Shown piece after piece: positions 1 to 6,279 of a stretch of DNA of 7,414 bases; position 1 is the stretch's first letter; each line of letters begins with the position of its first letter. Source of the stretch: Prevotellamassilia sp. (GTDB lineage: Bacteria; Bacteroidota; Bacteroidia; Bacteroidales; Bacteroidaceae); contig VSQE01000056.1 of assembly GCA_009775705.1 (NCBI GenBank), positions 1-7,414 on the forward strand, read 5' to 3'. Both the position numbers and the translations under genes were made by a program. The notes under the pieces are model-generated. The model made no database searches, had not been told where the DNA came from, and worked only from the letters and a program-made list of their open reading frames with translations.

Positions 1-72
1 GGTGCCACCAGGAATCGAACCGGGGACACAAGGATTTTCAGTCCTTTGCTCTACCAACTGAGCTATGGCACC
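1..72 (-). tRNA. tRNA-Phe (anticodon GAA)
   Basis: Read on the minus strand, the segment folds as a standard tRNA. The 7-bp acceptor stem pairs GGTGCCA with TGGCACC. The D arm contains AGTTGGTAGA, the anticodon arm is AAGGA-CTGAAAA-TCCTT, and the T arm contains GGTTCGATTCC. The anticodon loop CTGAAAA places GAA at positions 34-36, which reads Phe codons UUC and UUU. The window starts exactly at the last paired acceptor base, so the discriminator base lies outside and any encoded CCA cannot be seen. The gene has its own promoter immediately upstream at 89-119, so it need not depend on read-through from the acetyltransferase gene. Confidence 0.97.
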
Positions 73-88
73 TTTTTTAATTCAGGTG

Positions 89-119
89 CAAAAATAGGAA
101 GAGTTTTTGGATTGACAAA
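89..119 (-). promoter_or_regulatory. Bacteroides-type promoter for tRNA-Phe
   Basis: On the minus strand a -33 element TTTG (119-116) is followed, after exactly 19 nt, by TATTTTTG (96-89). This fits the Bacteroides sigma-ABfr consensus TTTG-N19-21-TAnnTTTG. The start of transcription would fall a few bases before the mature tRNA 5' end at 72. The -7 element lies in a 14-nt block that also occurs in the fhs promoter. The match is read directly from the sequence; promoter activity is inferred. Confidence 0.8.
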
Positions 120-160
120 ATTTTGGGCCGTTTTTTATTCAGAAAAGTTTTCCGGTTCTT

Positions 161-586
161 TTATAATGAAAGATGTAGTATGGGATACGGCCTCCCGGCC
201 TCATCGGTCTCATCCCGGCCGATGATACTGAAACCTTTTGCCCGGTAGAAGTTCAGAGCAGCGGGGTTCTGTTCGTTTACATCCACTTTTGTAACTCCCC
301 GCTGCCGGGCAAAATCCACCAACTCGGTTCCATAGCCACAGCCCTGTTTTCCACTGTCAATGAATAGCATTTCTATACTATTTCCCGACAATCCGATAAA
401 GCCGACGGGAGAGCCATTGTCAACAGCCACGTATAGGTCTACGTTCGGGAAGTAATCTGACAACAGCGCCTTTCCGATCTCTTTTATCGAATCTTCCGAC
501 AGAAAATCATGGGTGGCACGAACCGACCGCTCCCAAATTCCGGCAAGCGCCGCATAGTCGGCTTTGCCGCATTGCATGATCCGCAT
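161..586 (-). CDS. GNAT family N-acetyltransferase, YjaB-like
   Basis: This 141-residue protein has the GCN5-related acetyltransferase fold and would transfer an acetyl group from acetyl-CoA to an amine; its substrate is unknown. Visible signatures are the acetyl-CoA pyrophosphate loop QGCGYG (residues 81-86, the Q/RxxGxG/A motif A), the preceding strand MLFID (73-77), and the C-terminal NEQN...FYRAKGF (104-119), typical of motif B. The run SVRATHDFL (21-29), NEQN and the ending RPYPILHL closely resemble E. coli YjaB, a 147-aa protein reported to have lysine acetyltransferase activity. I chose the ATG at 586-584 because the N-terminus then aligns with YjaB and a GGGAGG run lies just upstream. 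That spacing is short, so the ATG at 577 is also possible. The frame stays open to a TTG at 628 that overlaps the fhs stop, but the extension has no family counterpart. The gene lies 38 nt downstream of fhs and is probably cotranscribed with it. Confidence 0.88.
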   Translation of the reverse strand: MRIMQCGKADYAALAGIWERSVRATHDFLSEDSIKEIGKALLSDYFPNVDLYVAVDNGSPVGFIGLSGNSIEMLFIDSGKQGCGYGTELVDFARQRGVTKVDVNEQNPAALNFYRAKGFSIIGRDETDEAGRPYPILHLSL

Positions 587-624
587 ACCCTCCCAAAAAG
601 CTATAATCCCTGAAACCACCGGCC

Positions 625-2289
625 TCAACTCAGGCCAACAATCTCGCCGTTCACATAATCTATATGATTGGCCTGCGGGTCCTTGGGAAGTCCGGGCATA
701 CGCAAGATGTCACCAGCAATGGCAACGATCATTTCCGCACCGGCATTCACCACAATGTCGCGTATCTGGAAGTCAAAACCTTCCACCGCCCCATAGCGGC
801 GTGCATCGGCCGAGAAAGAGAACTGTGTCTTAGCGATACAGACCGGGAAACGGGCCATTCCGTGCTCCTCGGCCTGACGGATGCGTTTCATGGCAGCCGG
901 CGCAAAGCTGACCTTGCCTGCACGGTATATGCGGCAGGCCACCTTCTCTATCTTCTCGCAGATACTGTCATCCTCATTGTATGCAAACCGCAGGGGCTCG
1001 GAAGGCCGGTTCTCTATGGTATCCACCACCAGACGGGCCATCTCTATCGCTCCCTCGCCGCCACGCACATACGCATCGTTGACGACAAAGGGGGCTTTCA
1101 GCACCTCTTCGCAATGACTGCGCAACAGCTGCATTTCCTCTTCCGTATCGCCCGAGAAACGGTTGAACACCACCACTACCGTCTGTCCAAAAGAACGCAG
1201 GTTCTCCACATGACGGTCCAGATTGGCAAGCCCAACCCGCAATCCTTCCAGATCGGGTTCCTTGATTCGCTCCAACGGTACCCCGCCGTGCATTTTCAAT
1301 CCCTGCGCAGTCGCCACAATCACCGTCAGGTCCGGCTGCAGTCCGCTTTTCCGACAAAGGATGTCATAGAATTTCTCGGCGCCCAGATCCGCTCCGAATC
1401 CGGCTTCCGTAATAGTATACTCACTGTGCGCGAGGGCCATGCGGGTTGCAAAAATCGAATTACATCCGTGTGCGATGTTGGCGAACGGACCGCCGTGTAC
1501 AATGGCGGGCGTGTTCTCCGTTGTCTGCACCAGGTTGGGAGCTATGGCATCCTTCAGAAGCACCATGATCGCCCCTGCCACGCCGAGATCGCGTACCGTA
1601 AACGGCTTGCCTTCATAGGTGTAGCCCAGCAGGATATTCTCAATGCGGCGACGCAAATCGTCCTCACTCGTCGCCAGGCAGAGAATAGCCATCAGTTCGG
1701 AGGCCGGAGTGATGTCGAAGCCACCCTGGGTTGTCAGACCGTTGGAGGCCGGCCCCAGTCCCGTCACGACGGAACGGAGCGAACGGTCGTTCACGTCTAG
1801 CACACGGCGCCAGAGAACCTCGCGCAAACCGAAACCTTCGGCCCGATGCTGATACAGATAATTGTCGAGCAAAGCGGAAATCATGTTATGGGCCGACGTA
1901 ACGGCATGGAAATCGCCCGTGAAATGCAAATTAATGCGCTCCATCGGCAACACCTGAGCATACCCGCCTCCGGCGGCTCCGCCTTTCATCCCGAAACAGG
2001 GACCCAGCGAAGGCTCGCGCAAACAGGCTACGGCACAGCGGCCGATCTTGTTCAGCCCCAACGCCAATCCGATAGACACCGTGGTCTTTCCGATTCCCGC
2101 CCGCGTGGCGGTGATGGCCGTGACGAGAACAAGTTTGCCGGGTTTCTTGCCTTCGGCCAGCGAAAGAGGCAGTTTGGCGATATACTTCCCGTAACGTTCA
2201 AGCGCATCGGCAGGAATGTCCATTCGGGCCGCCACTTCCTCAATGGGAAGCAGGGGGGTGGAGTGAGCGATTTCGATATCCTTCTTCAT
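625..2289 (-). CDS. fhs: Formate--tetrahydrofolate ligase (formyl-THF synthetase)
   Basis: This cytoplasmic enzyme makes 10-formyltetrahydrofolate from formate, tetrahydrofolate and ATP, feeding one-carbon units to purine synthesis and to initiator Met-tRNA formylation. The 554-residue product has the normal length for the family (about 555-560). The family signature GMKGGAAGGGY sits at 100-110. The nucleotide loop AGIGKTT is at 64-70, where the classical sequence is PAGEGKTT. The second signature appears as VATAQGLKMHGG at 325-336, where most homologues have VATVRALKMHGG. LREPSLGPCFG (90-100), FDITPASE (191-198) and the C-terminal AGDILRMPGLPK (525-536) are also present. The frame extends to 2379, but the extra 30 residues are low-complexity and would run through the predicted promoter. 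The start at 2289 (MKKDIEIA) agrees with homologues. The gene is first in a short minus-strand unit with the acetyltransferase and is divergent from the peptidase operon. Confidence 0.97.
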   Translation of the reverse strand: MKKDIEIAHSTPLLPIEEVAARMDIPADALERYGKYIAKLPLSLAEGKKPGKLVLVTAITATRAGIGKTTVSIGLALGLNKIGRCAVACLREPSLGPCFGMKGGAAGGGYAQVLPMERINLHFTGDFHAVTSAHNMISALLDNYLYQHRAEGFGLREVLWRRVLDVNDRSLRSVVTGLGPASNGLTTQGGFDITPASELMAILCLATSEDDLRRRIENILLGYTYEGKPFTVRDLGVAGAIMVLLKDAIAPNLVQTTENTPAIVHGGPFANIAHGCNSIFATRMALAHSEYTITEAGFGADLGAEKFYDILCRKSGLQPDLTVIVATAQGLKMHGGVPLERIKEPDLEGLRVGLANLDRHVENLRSFGQTVVVVFNRFSGDTEEEMQLLRSHCEEVLKAPFVVNDAYVRGGEGAIEMARLVVDTIENRPSEPLRFAYNEDDSICEKIEKVACRIYRAGKVSFAPAAMKRIRQAEEHGMARFPVCIAKTQFSFSADARRYGAVEGFDFQIRDIVVNAGAEMIVAIAGDILRMPGLPKDPQANHIDYVNGEIVGLS

Positions 2290-2325
2290 GTGACTGATAA
2301 ATGTATTAATATGTTTAGACAGGTG

Positions 2326-2333
2326 CAAAAATA
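2326..2333 (-). promoter_or_regulatory. Candidate -7 element of the fhs promoter
   Basis: The minus strand reads TATTTTTG here, a full match to the Bacteroides -7 consensus TAnnTTTG, 36 nt upstream of the chosen fhs start. I see no TTTG or TTG at 19-21 nt further upstream, so the -33 half is missing or degenerate. The same 14-nt block, TATTTTTGCACCTG on the minus strand, occurs at the tRNA-Phe promoter, where the -33 element is good. That supports a real promoter here. Confidence 0.6.
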
Positions 2334-2427
2334 CACATTTTTTGCCTTTCTTTCGGCTGCCGCCGCCTCTGAATGGCAAATCGGCAACATTCTTTTCACA
2401 GAGTCCTGTTATTTCCGATTTAAGTAG

Positions 2428-2435
2428 TACCTTTG
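2428..2435 (+). promoter_or_regulatory. Candidate -7 element for the dipeptidyl peptidase operon
   Basis: TACCTTTG matches the Bacteroides -7 consensus TAnnTTTG exactly and lies 64 nt upstream of the peptidase start. The expected -33 position (2405-2408) reads CCTG, only a half match to TTTG. The predicted transcript would start near 2440 and have a leader of about 60 nt. A short GC inverted repeat at 2446-2457 would sit at its very 5' end. No strong Shine-Dalgarno precedes the ATG, as is usual in Bacteroides. Confidence 0.55.
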
Positions 2436-2499
2436 CCTGATAATAGGCCGCACGGCCGGAATCTCATAAAATCAACAAGTTGAAAGCACACTGCATATC

Positions 2500-4707
2500 A
2501 TGAAAAGAATTATTATTTGGGCTGCCTGCCTTCTCCTGATGACCGCAGGCGGCGCGTCTGCACAAAGCGACGCCCTGAAGCTGAAAGACATCACCAACGG
2601 AACCTATTCCCCCGAGTATGTCTACGGCGTGAACCCCATGAACGACGGCGAGACCTATACGCAGCTCTCGTCCGACCGCAAACGCATCATCCGCCGCTCC
2701 TTCAAGACCGGAAAGGAAACAGGCGTAGTGTTCGACACGGAAACGGCACGGGGACCTTTGAAACTGAACGGCATTGACGGCTATATCATGTCGCCGGACG
2801 AGAGCCGCATCCTTCTACAGACGCAGACGAAAGGCATCTACCGCCGTTCCTACACTGCCATCTACTACATCTTCGATGTCAAGAACAACAAGTTTGAGCC
2901 GCTCTCCGACGGAGGGCCCCAGCAGGTACCTCTGTTCTCGCCCGACGGAACGATGATCGCCTTTGCCCGCGAAGGAAACCTGTTTCTGGTGAAACTGCTT
3001 TTCGGCAACTCGGAAAGCCAGATCACGAAGGACGGCAAGCGCAACGAGGTGCTGAACGGCATTCCCGACTGGGTCTACGAAGAGGAATTCGCCACCAACC
3101 GCTCGTTCGACTTTTCCGCCGACTCGAAGATGCTGGCATGGGTGCGTTACGACGAAAGCCAGGTACCCGTCTATCGGATACAGGAATTCAAAGGCGCAGC
3201 ACCGGCCCTGACGCAATATGACGAATATCCCGGTGAATACGCCTATAAATACCCTGTTGCCGGAGCACGGAATTCCGATGTTTCCGTCCTCTCCTTCGAC
3301 ATCAAGAACCGCGTGACGCGTACCCTCAAGGTTCCTTTGGACAGCGACGGGTATATCCCCCGAATCAAGTTCACGAGCGATGCGGAAAAGCTCGCCGTCG
3401 TCACCCTCAACCGCCACCAGAACCGTATGGACATCTATATGGCCAATCCCCGTTCCACAGAGTGCAAACTGGCCCTGCGGGAAAACAACGACAAATATAT
3501 CCGCGAAACAGCCTATACGTCCTTGAAATTCTATGACGGACATTTCGCCCTGATGTCAGACCGCACGGGCTATCAGCACCTGTACTGGTACAATCTGGCG
3601 GGACAGCTCGAACAACAAGTCACCCAAGGAAATTTCGAGGTGACGGACTTCTACGGCTACGATGCCGCCAACCGGAAATTCTACTTCGCCAGCCTAGCCG
3701 AAGGCCCCCTGCGCAAAGCCGTCTACGTTGCAGACAAAAACGGGAAAATCCGCAAGTTGTCTGAACAGGCGGGCACCAATTCCGCCACGTTCTCCCGCTC
3801 CATGAAATATTTCCTGAACGTGTATTCTTCCGCCACCCAGCCGCCGGTCACTACTCTTTGCTCCGCTGACGGAAAAACTCTCTCCACCCTGATTGACAAC
3901 GCAGAGCTGAAAGCGAAGACCGATCCCTTGCTGGGCACCAAAGAGTTTTTCAGCTTCAAGACCGGAGAGGGAGTTTCCCTGAACGGCTGGATGGTGAAAC
4001 CGCGCGACTTCGATGCCTCAAAAAAATATCCCGTCATCATGTACCAGTACAGCGGCCCCGGCTCGCAGCAGGTAACCGACTCCTGGGATCTGGGCTTCTA
4101 CGGCGGCGGAGTGTTTGAGAGCTATATGGCCCAGCAGGGCTTCATCTACGTTTGCGTGGACGGGCGCGGAACGGGCGGACGCGGTTCCGACTTCGAGAAA
4201 TGCACCTACCTGCGCCTGGGCGATCTGGAATCGAAAGACCAGGTGGAGACCGCACTTTATCTCTCTTCGCTGCCCTACGTGGACAAGGACAACATCGCCA
4301 TCTGGGGATGGAGCTTCGGCGGCTTCAATACGCTCATGTCTATGAGCGAGGGACGCCCCGTCTTCAAAGCCGGCGTCGCCGTTGCCGCCCCGAGCAACTG
4401 GAAATACTACGACACGGTCTACACGGAACGCTACATGCGCACCCCGCGCGAAAACGCCGACGGCTATGCCGTCAATCCCATCGAGCGCGCCGGACGGCTC
4501 AGCGGTTCCCTGCTCCTGATCCACGGAACGGCCGATGACAACGTACACTTCCGCAATGCCGTGGAATACAGCGAAGCGCTGGTGCAGGCCGACAAGCAGT
4601 TCGAGATGCAGGTCTACACCAACCGGAACCACAACATCTACGGAGGCAACACGCGCTATCACCTTATGCGCCGCCTTACGGACTTCTTCAACCGGGAGCT
4701 GAAATAA
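2500..4707 (+). CDS. dpp4: Dipeptidyl peptidase IV (S9B serine peptidase), exported
   Basis: This enzyme removes Xaa-Pro or Xaa-Ala dipeptides from peptide N-termini. The 735-residue product begins with a type I signal peptide (hydrophobic core 4-16, cleavage likely ASA|Q at 21/22), so it should be periplasmic or surface-exposed. Residues of about 40-490 form the DPP-IV beta-propeller, and about 500-735 form the alpha/beta-hydrolase domain. By alignment from memory with human DPP4, the catalytic triad is Ser605 in GWSFGG, Asp679 in GTADDN and His711 in NHNIYGG. The substrate-N-terminus clamp is Glu195-Glu196 in DWVYEEEF, Arg115 corresponds to human Arg125, and Tyr517 corresponds to oxyanion Tyr547. 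Tyr637, Tyr641 and Asn681 also align with known pocket residues. The closest match I recall is Porphyromonas gingivalis DPP4 (723 aa), with near-identical stretches such as YTERYMRTP and YGGNTRYHL; the tripeptidyl peptidase PtpA fits less well. The residue after the catalytic Ser is Phe rather than Tyr. It is the first gene of the plus-strand operon. Confidence 0.95.
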   Translation: MKRIIIWAACLLLMTAGGASAQSDALKLKDITNGTYSPEYVYGVNPMNDGETYTQLSSDRKRIIRRSFKTGKETGVVFDTETARGPLKLNGIDGYIMSPDESRILLQTQTKGIYRRSYTAIYYIFDVKNNKFEPLSDGGPQQVPLFSPDGTMIAFAREGNLFLVKLLFGNSESQITKDGKRNEVLNGIPDWVYEEEFATNRSFDFSADSKMLAWVRYDESQVPVYRIQEFKGAAPALTQYDEYPGEYAYKYPVAGARNSDVSVLSFDIKNRVTRTLKVPLDSDGYIPRIKFTSDAEKLAVVTLNRHQNRMDIYMANPRSTECKLALRENNDKYIRETAYTSLKFYDGHFALMSDRTGYQHLYWYNLAGQLEQQVTQGNFEVTDFYGYDAANRKFYFASLAEGPLRKAVYVADKNGKIRKLSEQAGTNSATFSRSMKYFLNVYSSATQPPVTTLCSADGKTLSTLIDNAELKAKTDPLLGTKEFFSFKTGEGVSLNGWMVKPRDFDASKKYPVIMYQYSGPGSQQVTDSWDLGFYGGGVFESYMAQQGFIYVCVDGRGTGGRGSDFEKCTYLRLGDLESKDQVETALYLSSLPYVDKDNIAIWGWSFGGFNTLMSMSEGRPVFKAGVAVAAPSNWKYYDTVYTERYMRTPRENADGYAVNPIERAGRLSGSLLLIHGTADDNVHFRNAVEYSEALVQADKQFEMQVYTNRNHNIYGGNTRYHLMRRLTDFFNRELK

Positions 4708-4713
4708 CAAGTC

Positions 4714-4748
4714 GGACTAATAGGGTCGGGATTGGACCCTATTAGTCC
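4714..4748 (+). repeat. Perfect 14-bp intergenic hairpin with degenerate repeats
   Basis: Bases 4714-4727 (GGACTAATAGGGTC) are the exact reverse complement of 4735-4748, with a 7-nt loop GGGATTG. The hairpin starts 6 nt after the peptidase stop codon. No T-run follows, so it is not a standard intrinsic terminator. The right arm runs into further similar units (CCCTATTAGT, CCCATAAGA, CCTATCAGA) that reach almost to the flippase start at 4769. The perfect pairing and direct repetition suggest a dispersed intergenic palindrome of the kind common in Bacteroides. It could stabilise the 3' end of the peptidase mRNA or lower expression of the downstream genes; both roles are inference. Confidence 0.75.
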
Positions 4749-4768
4749 CATAAGACCTATCAGAGAAT

Positions 4769-6250
4769 ATGGCAGAACACGATCTGAAAGAAAAAACAGC
4801 AAAAGGACTTTTCTGGGGAGGTATCAACAACGGGGGACAGCAACTGCTGAACCTGATTTTCGGTATCTTCCTGGCCCGTCTGCTCTCACCGGCCGACTAC
4901 GGTATCGTCGGCATGCTTACCATATTCTCACTCATTGCCGGAGCCTTGCAGGAAAGCGGCTTCATCTCAGGGCTGAACCGGAAAAAGAACATCACGCAGG
5001 CCGACTACAACGCGGTCTTCTGGTTCAACGTGCTGTGCAGCCTCACCGTATATATAATATTGTATGCCGCCGCTCCCCTCATTGCCGACTGGTTCAAACA
5101 ACCGGTGCTCAAACCGCTGGCACGCCTCTCCTTCCTCAGTTTCGTCATCTCCAGTTTCGGCACCACGCCGCGGGCTTACCTGTTCCGCAACCTGCAAGTC
5201 AAGGAAACGGCCACACTGTCCATCGCCGCCCTCTTCATAGCGGGCATCACCGGCATCGCGCTGGCCTGGAACGGATTCGCCTATTGGGGCATCGCCATCC
5301 AGACGCTCGTGTTCTGCTTCTGCACCACCGTGCTGAGCTGGTATATCTCAGGGTGGAGACCATCACCGCACATTGACCTGCGGCCGCTGCGCGGCATGGT
5401 AGGCTTCAGCTCCCGGCTGCTCATCACGAACATCTTCACCCACATCAACAACAATCTCTTCTCCATCTTCTTCGGCCGCTTCTACGGCGAACGGATGGTG
5501 GGTTATTACAACCAGGCCAACAAATGGACCGGCATCGGCTACAGCACCCTGACGGGCATGGTGTGGAACGTCACGCAACCGGTATTCGCCCGCCTGGAGG
5601 ATGACGCCGAGCGCCGATGCAGGGCTTTCCGGAAAATGCTCCGCTTCACGGCATTCATCTCCTGTCCCGCCATGTTCGGCCTGGCACTCACCGCGCCCGA
5701 ATTCATCATCATCACCATCACGGAAAAATGGCTGCCCAGCGCCGGACTGATGCAGATTCTCTGCGTAGGCGGAGCCTTCATCCCCATCACGTCGCTCTAC
5801 TCCAACTTCGTCATCAGCCAGGGGCGCAGCAATGTCTTCATGTACAGCACCGTCGCCCTTTGCCTGCTCCAGACGGGATCCCTCTTCCTGCTCCATCCCT
5901 ACGGCGTGCGGATCATGGTGGTGACATACGTCTTCATCAACCTGCTGTGGCTGCCCGTATGGCATTTCACGGCCCGCCGCCTCATCCTTCTGTCCTTCCG
6001 CCAGGCCCTGCTGGACATGCTGCCCTTCGCCCTCATGGCAGGCGCAGCCATGGGCGGCGCCTGGATAGCCGCCTGGCCGTTAGAGAGCATCTGGCTGCGT
6101 ATCACAGTCAAGATTGCAGTCGCCGCCTTCCTCTATCTGGGAGCCATGAGGCTACTGGAAGCGGCCGTGCTGACAGAAAGCATAGAATTTCTGCGCGGAA
6201 AGTTGCGCGACAAAAAAACAGAACTGAACAAAAGAAGAAAGAACCCATAA
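4769..6250 (+). CDS. Lipopolysaccharide/polysaccharide flippase, MOP superfamily (Wzx/WzxC-like)
   Basis: This 493-residue inner-membrane protein resembles the polysaccharide transporter (PST) branch of the MOP superfamily, whose members flip undecaprenyl-linked glycans across the membrane. The N-terminus has the typical form: a short charged stretch, then KGLFWGGINNGGQQLLNLIFGIFLARLLSPADYGIVGML (12-50) leading into the first helices. Other family-like segments are ESGFISGLNRKKNIT (62-75), FRNLQVKETA (139-148), GYYNQANKW (245-253) and EFIIITITEKWLPSAGLMQILC (311-332). I count roughly 12-14 hydrophobic segments ending near 465, followed by a basic tail rich in Lys and Arg (475-493). The substrate cannot be told from sequence, and no glycosyltransferase or polymerase gene lies nearby, so this is an orphan flippase in this window. 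It follows the peptidase gene by 61 nt containing the hairpin and precedes the metallopeptidase by 29 nt. The general family call is secure; the exact transported glycan is unknown. Confidence 0.9.
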   Translation: MAEHDLKEKTAKGLFWGGINNGGQQLLNLIFGIFLARLLSPADYGIVGMLTIFSLIAGALQESGFISGLNRKKNITQADYNAVFWFNVLCSLTVYIILYAAAPLIADWFKQPVLKPLARLSFLSFVISSFGTTPRAYLFRNLQVKETATLSIAALFIAGITGIALAWNGFAYWGIAIQTLVFCFCTTVLSWYISGWRPSPHIDLRPLRGMVGFSSRLLITNIFTHINNNLFSIFFGRFYGERMVGYYNQANKWTGIGYSTLTGMVWNVTQPVFARLEDDAERRCRAFRKMLRFTAFISCPAMFGLALTAPEFIIITITEKWLPSAGLMQILCVGGAFIPITSLYSNFVISQGRSNVFMYSTVALCLLQTGSLFLLHPYGVRIMVVTYVFINLLWLPVWHFTARRLILLSFRQALLDMLPFALMAGAAMGGAWIAAWPLESIWLRITVKIAVAAFLYLGAMRLLEAAVLTESIEFLRGKLRDKKTELNKRRKNP

Positions 6251-6279
6251 ACAACACATTTTTTAAATTCATTGAAACC

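Noticed and set aside
1..72. tRNA-Phe as an integration site for a mobile element
   Set aside because: No integrase, direct repeat of the tRNA 3' end or foreign-looking gene is present in the window. The side facing the tRNA 3' end is outside it and cannot be judged.
73..160. Terminator for the fhs-acetyltransferase unit
   Set aside because: The AT-rich stretch has short self-complementary pieces (for example CAAAATTTTG) but no GC-rich stem followed by T residues on the minus strand.
664..1800. Long open frame of 378 codons on the plus strand, opposite fhs
   Set aside because: It is fully antisense to a clear, full-length FTHFS gene with family motifs. The translation shows no recognisable domain and is rich in His, Arg and Gln, as expected for a shadow of GC-rich codons.
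2290..2379. 30-residue N-terminal extension of the FTHFS frame
   Set aside because: It would be translated from DNA that includes the predicted -7 element, and its sequence is unlike the family N-terminus. The protein from 2289 already has the normal length.
2500..2560. Possible lipoprotein signal in the peptidase (Cys10)
   Set aside because: Cys10 is in the middle of the hydrophobic core, preceded by WAA rather than a lipobox with Leu, Val or Ile at -3. A type I site ASA|Q at 21/22 fits better.
4018..4710. Open frame of 230 codons on the minus strand, opposite the peptidase
   Set aside because: It covers the catalytic domain of the peptidase in antisense and has no recognisable domain or promoter; it is a codon-bias shadow.
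4714..4748. Hairpin as an intrinsic terminator after the peptidase gene
   Set aside because: No T-run follows the stem (next bases are CATAAGACC), so it does not meet the usual form, although partial termination cannot be excluded.
5617..6279. Upstream extension of the metallopeptidase frame, including six His codons in a row (5704-5721)
   Set aside because: The His run looks like a tag, but it is the out-of-frame reading of the flippase segment FIIITIT. The whole extension lies in the flippase gene, and the YugP-like protein begins naturally at 6280.
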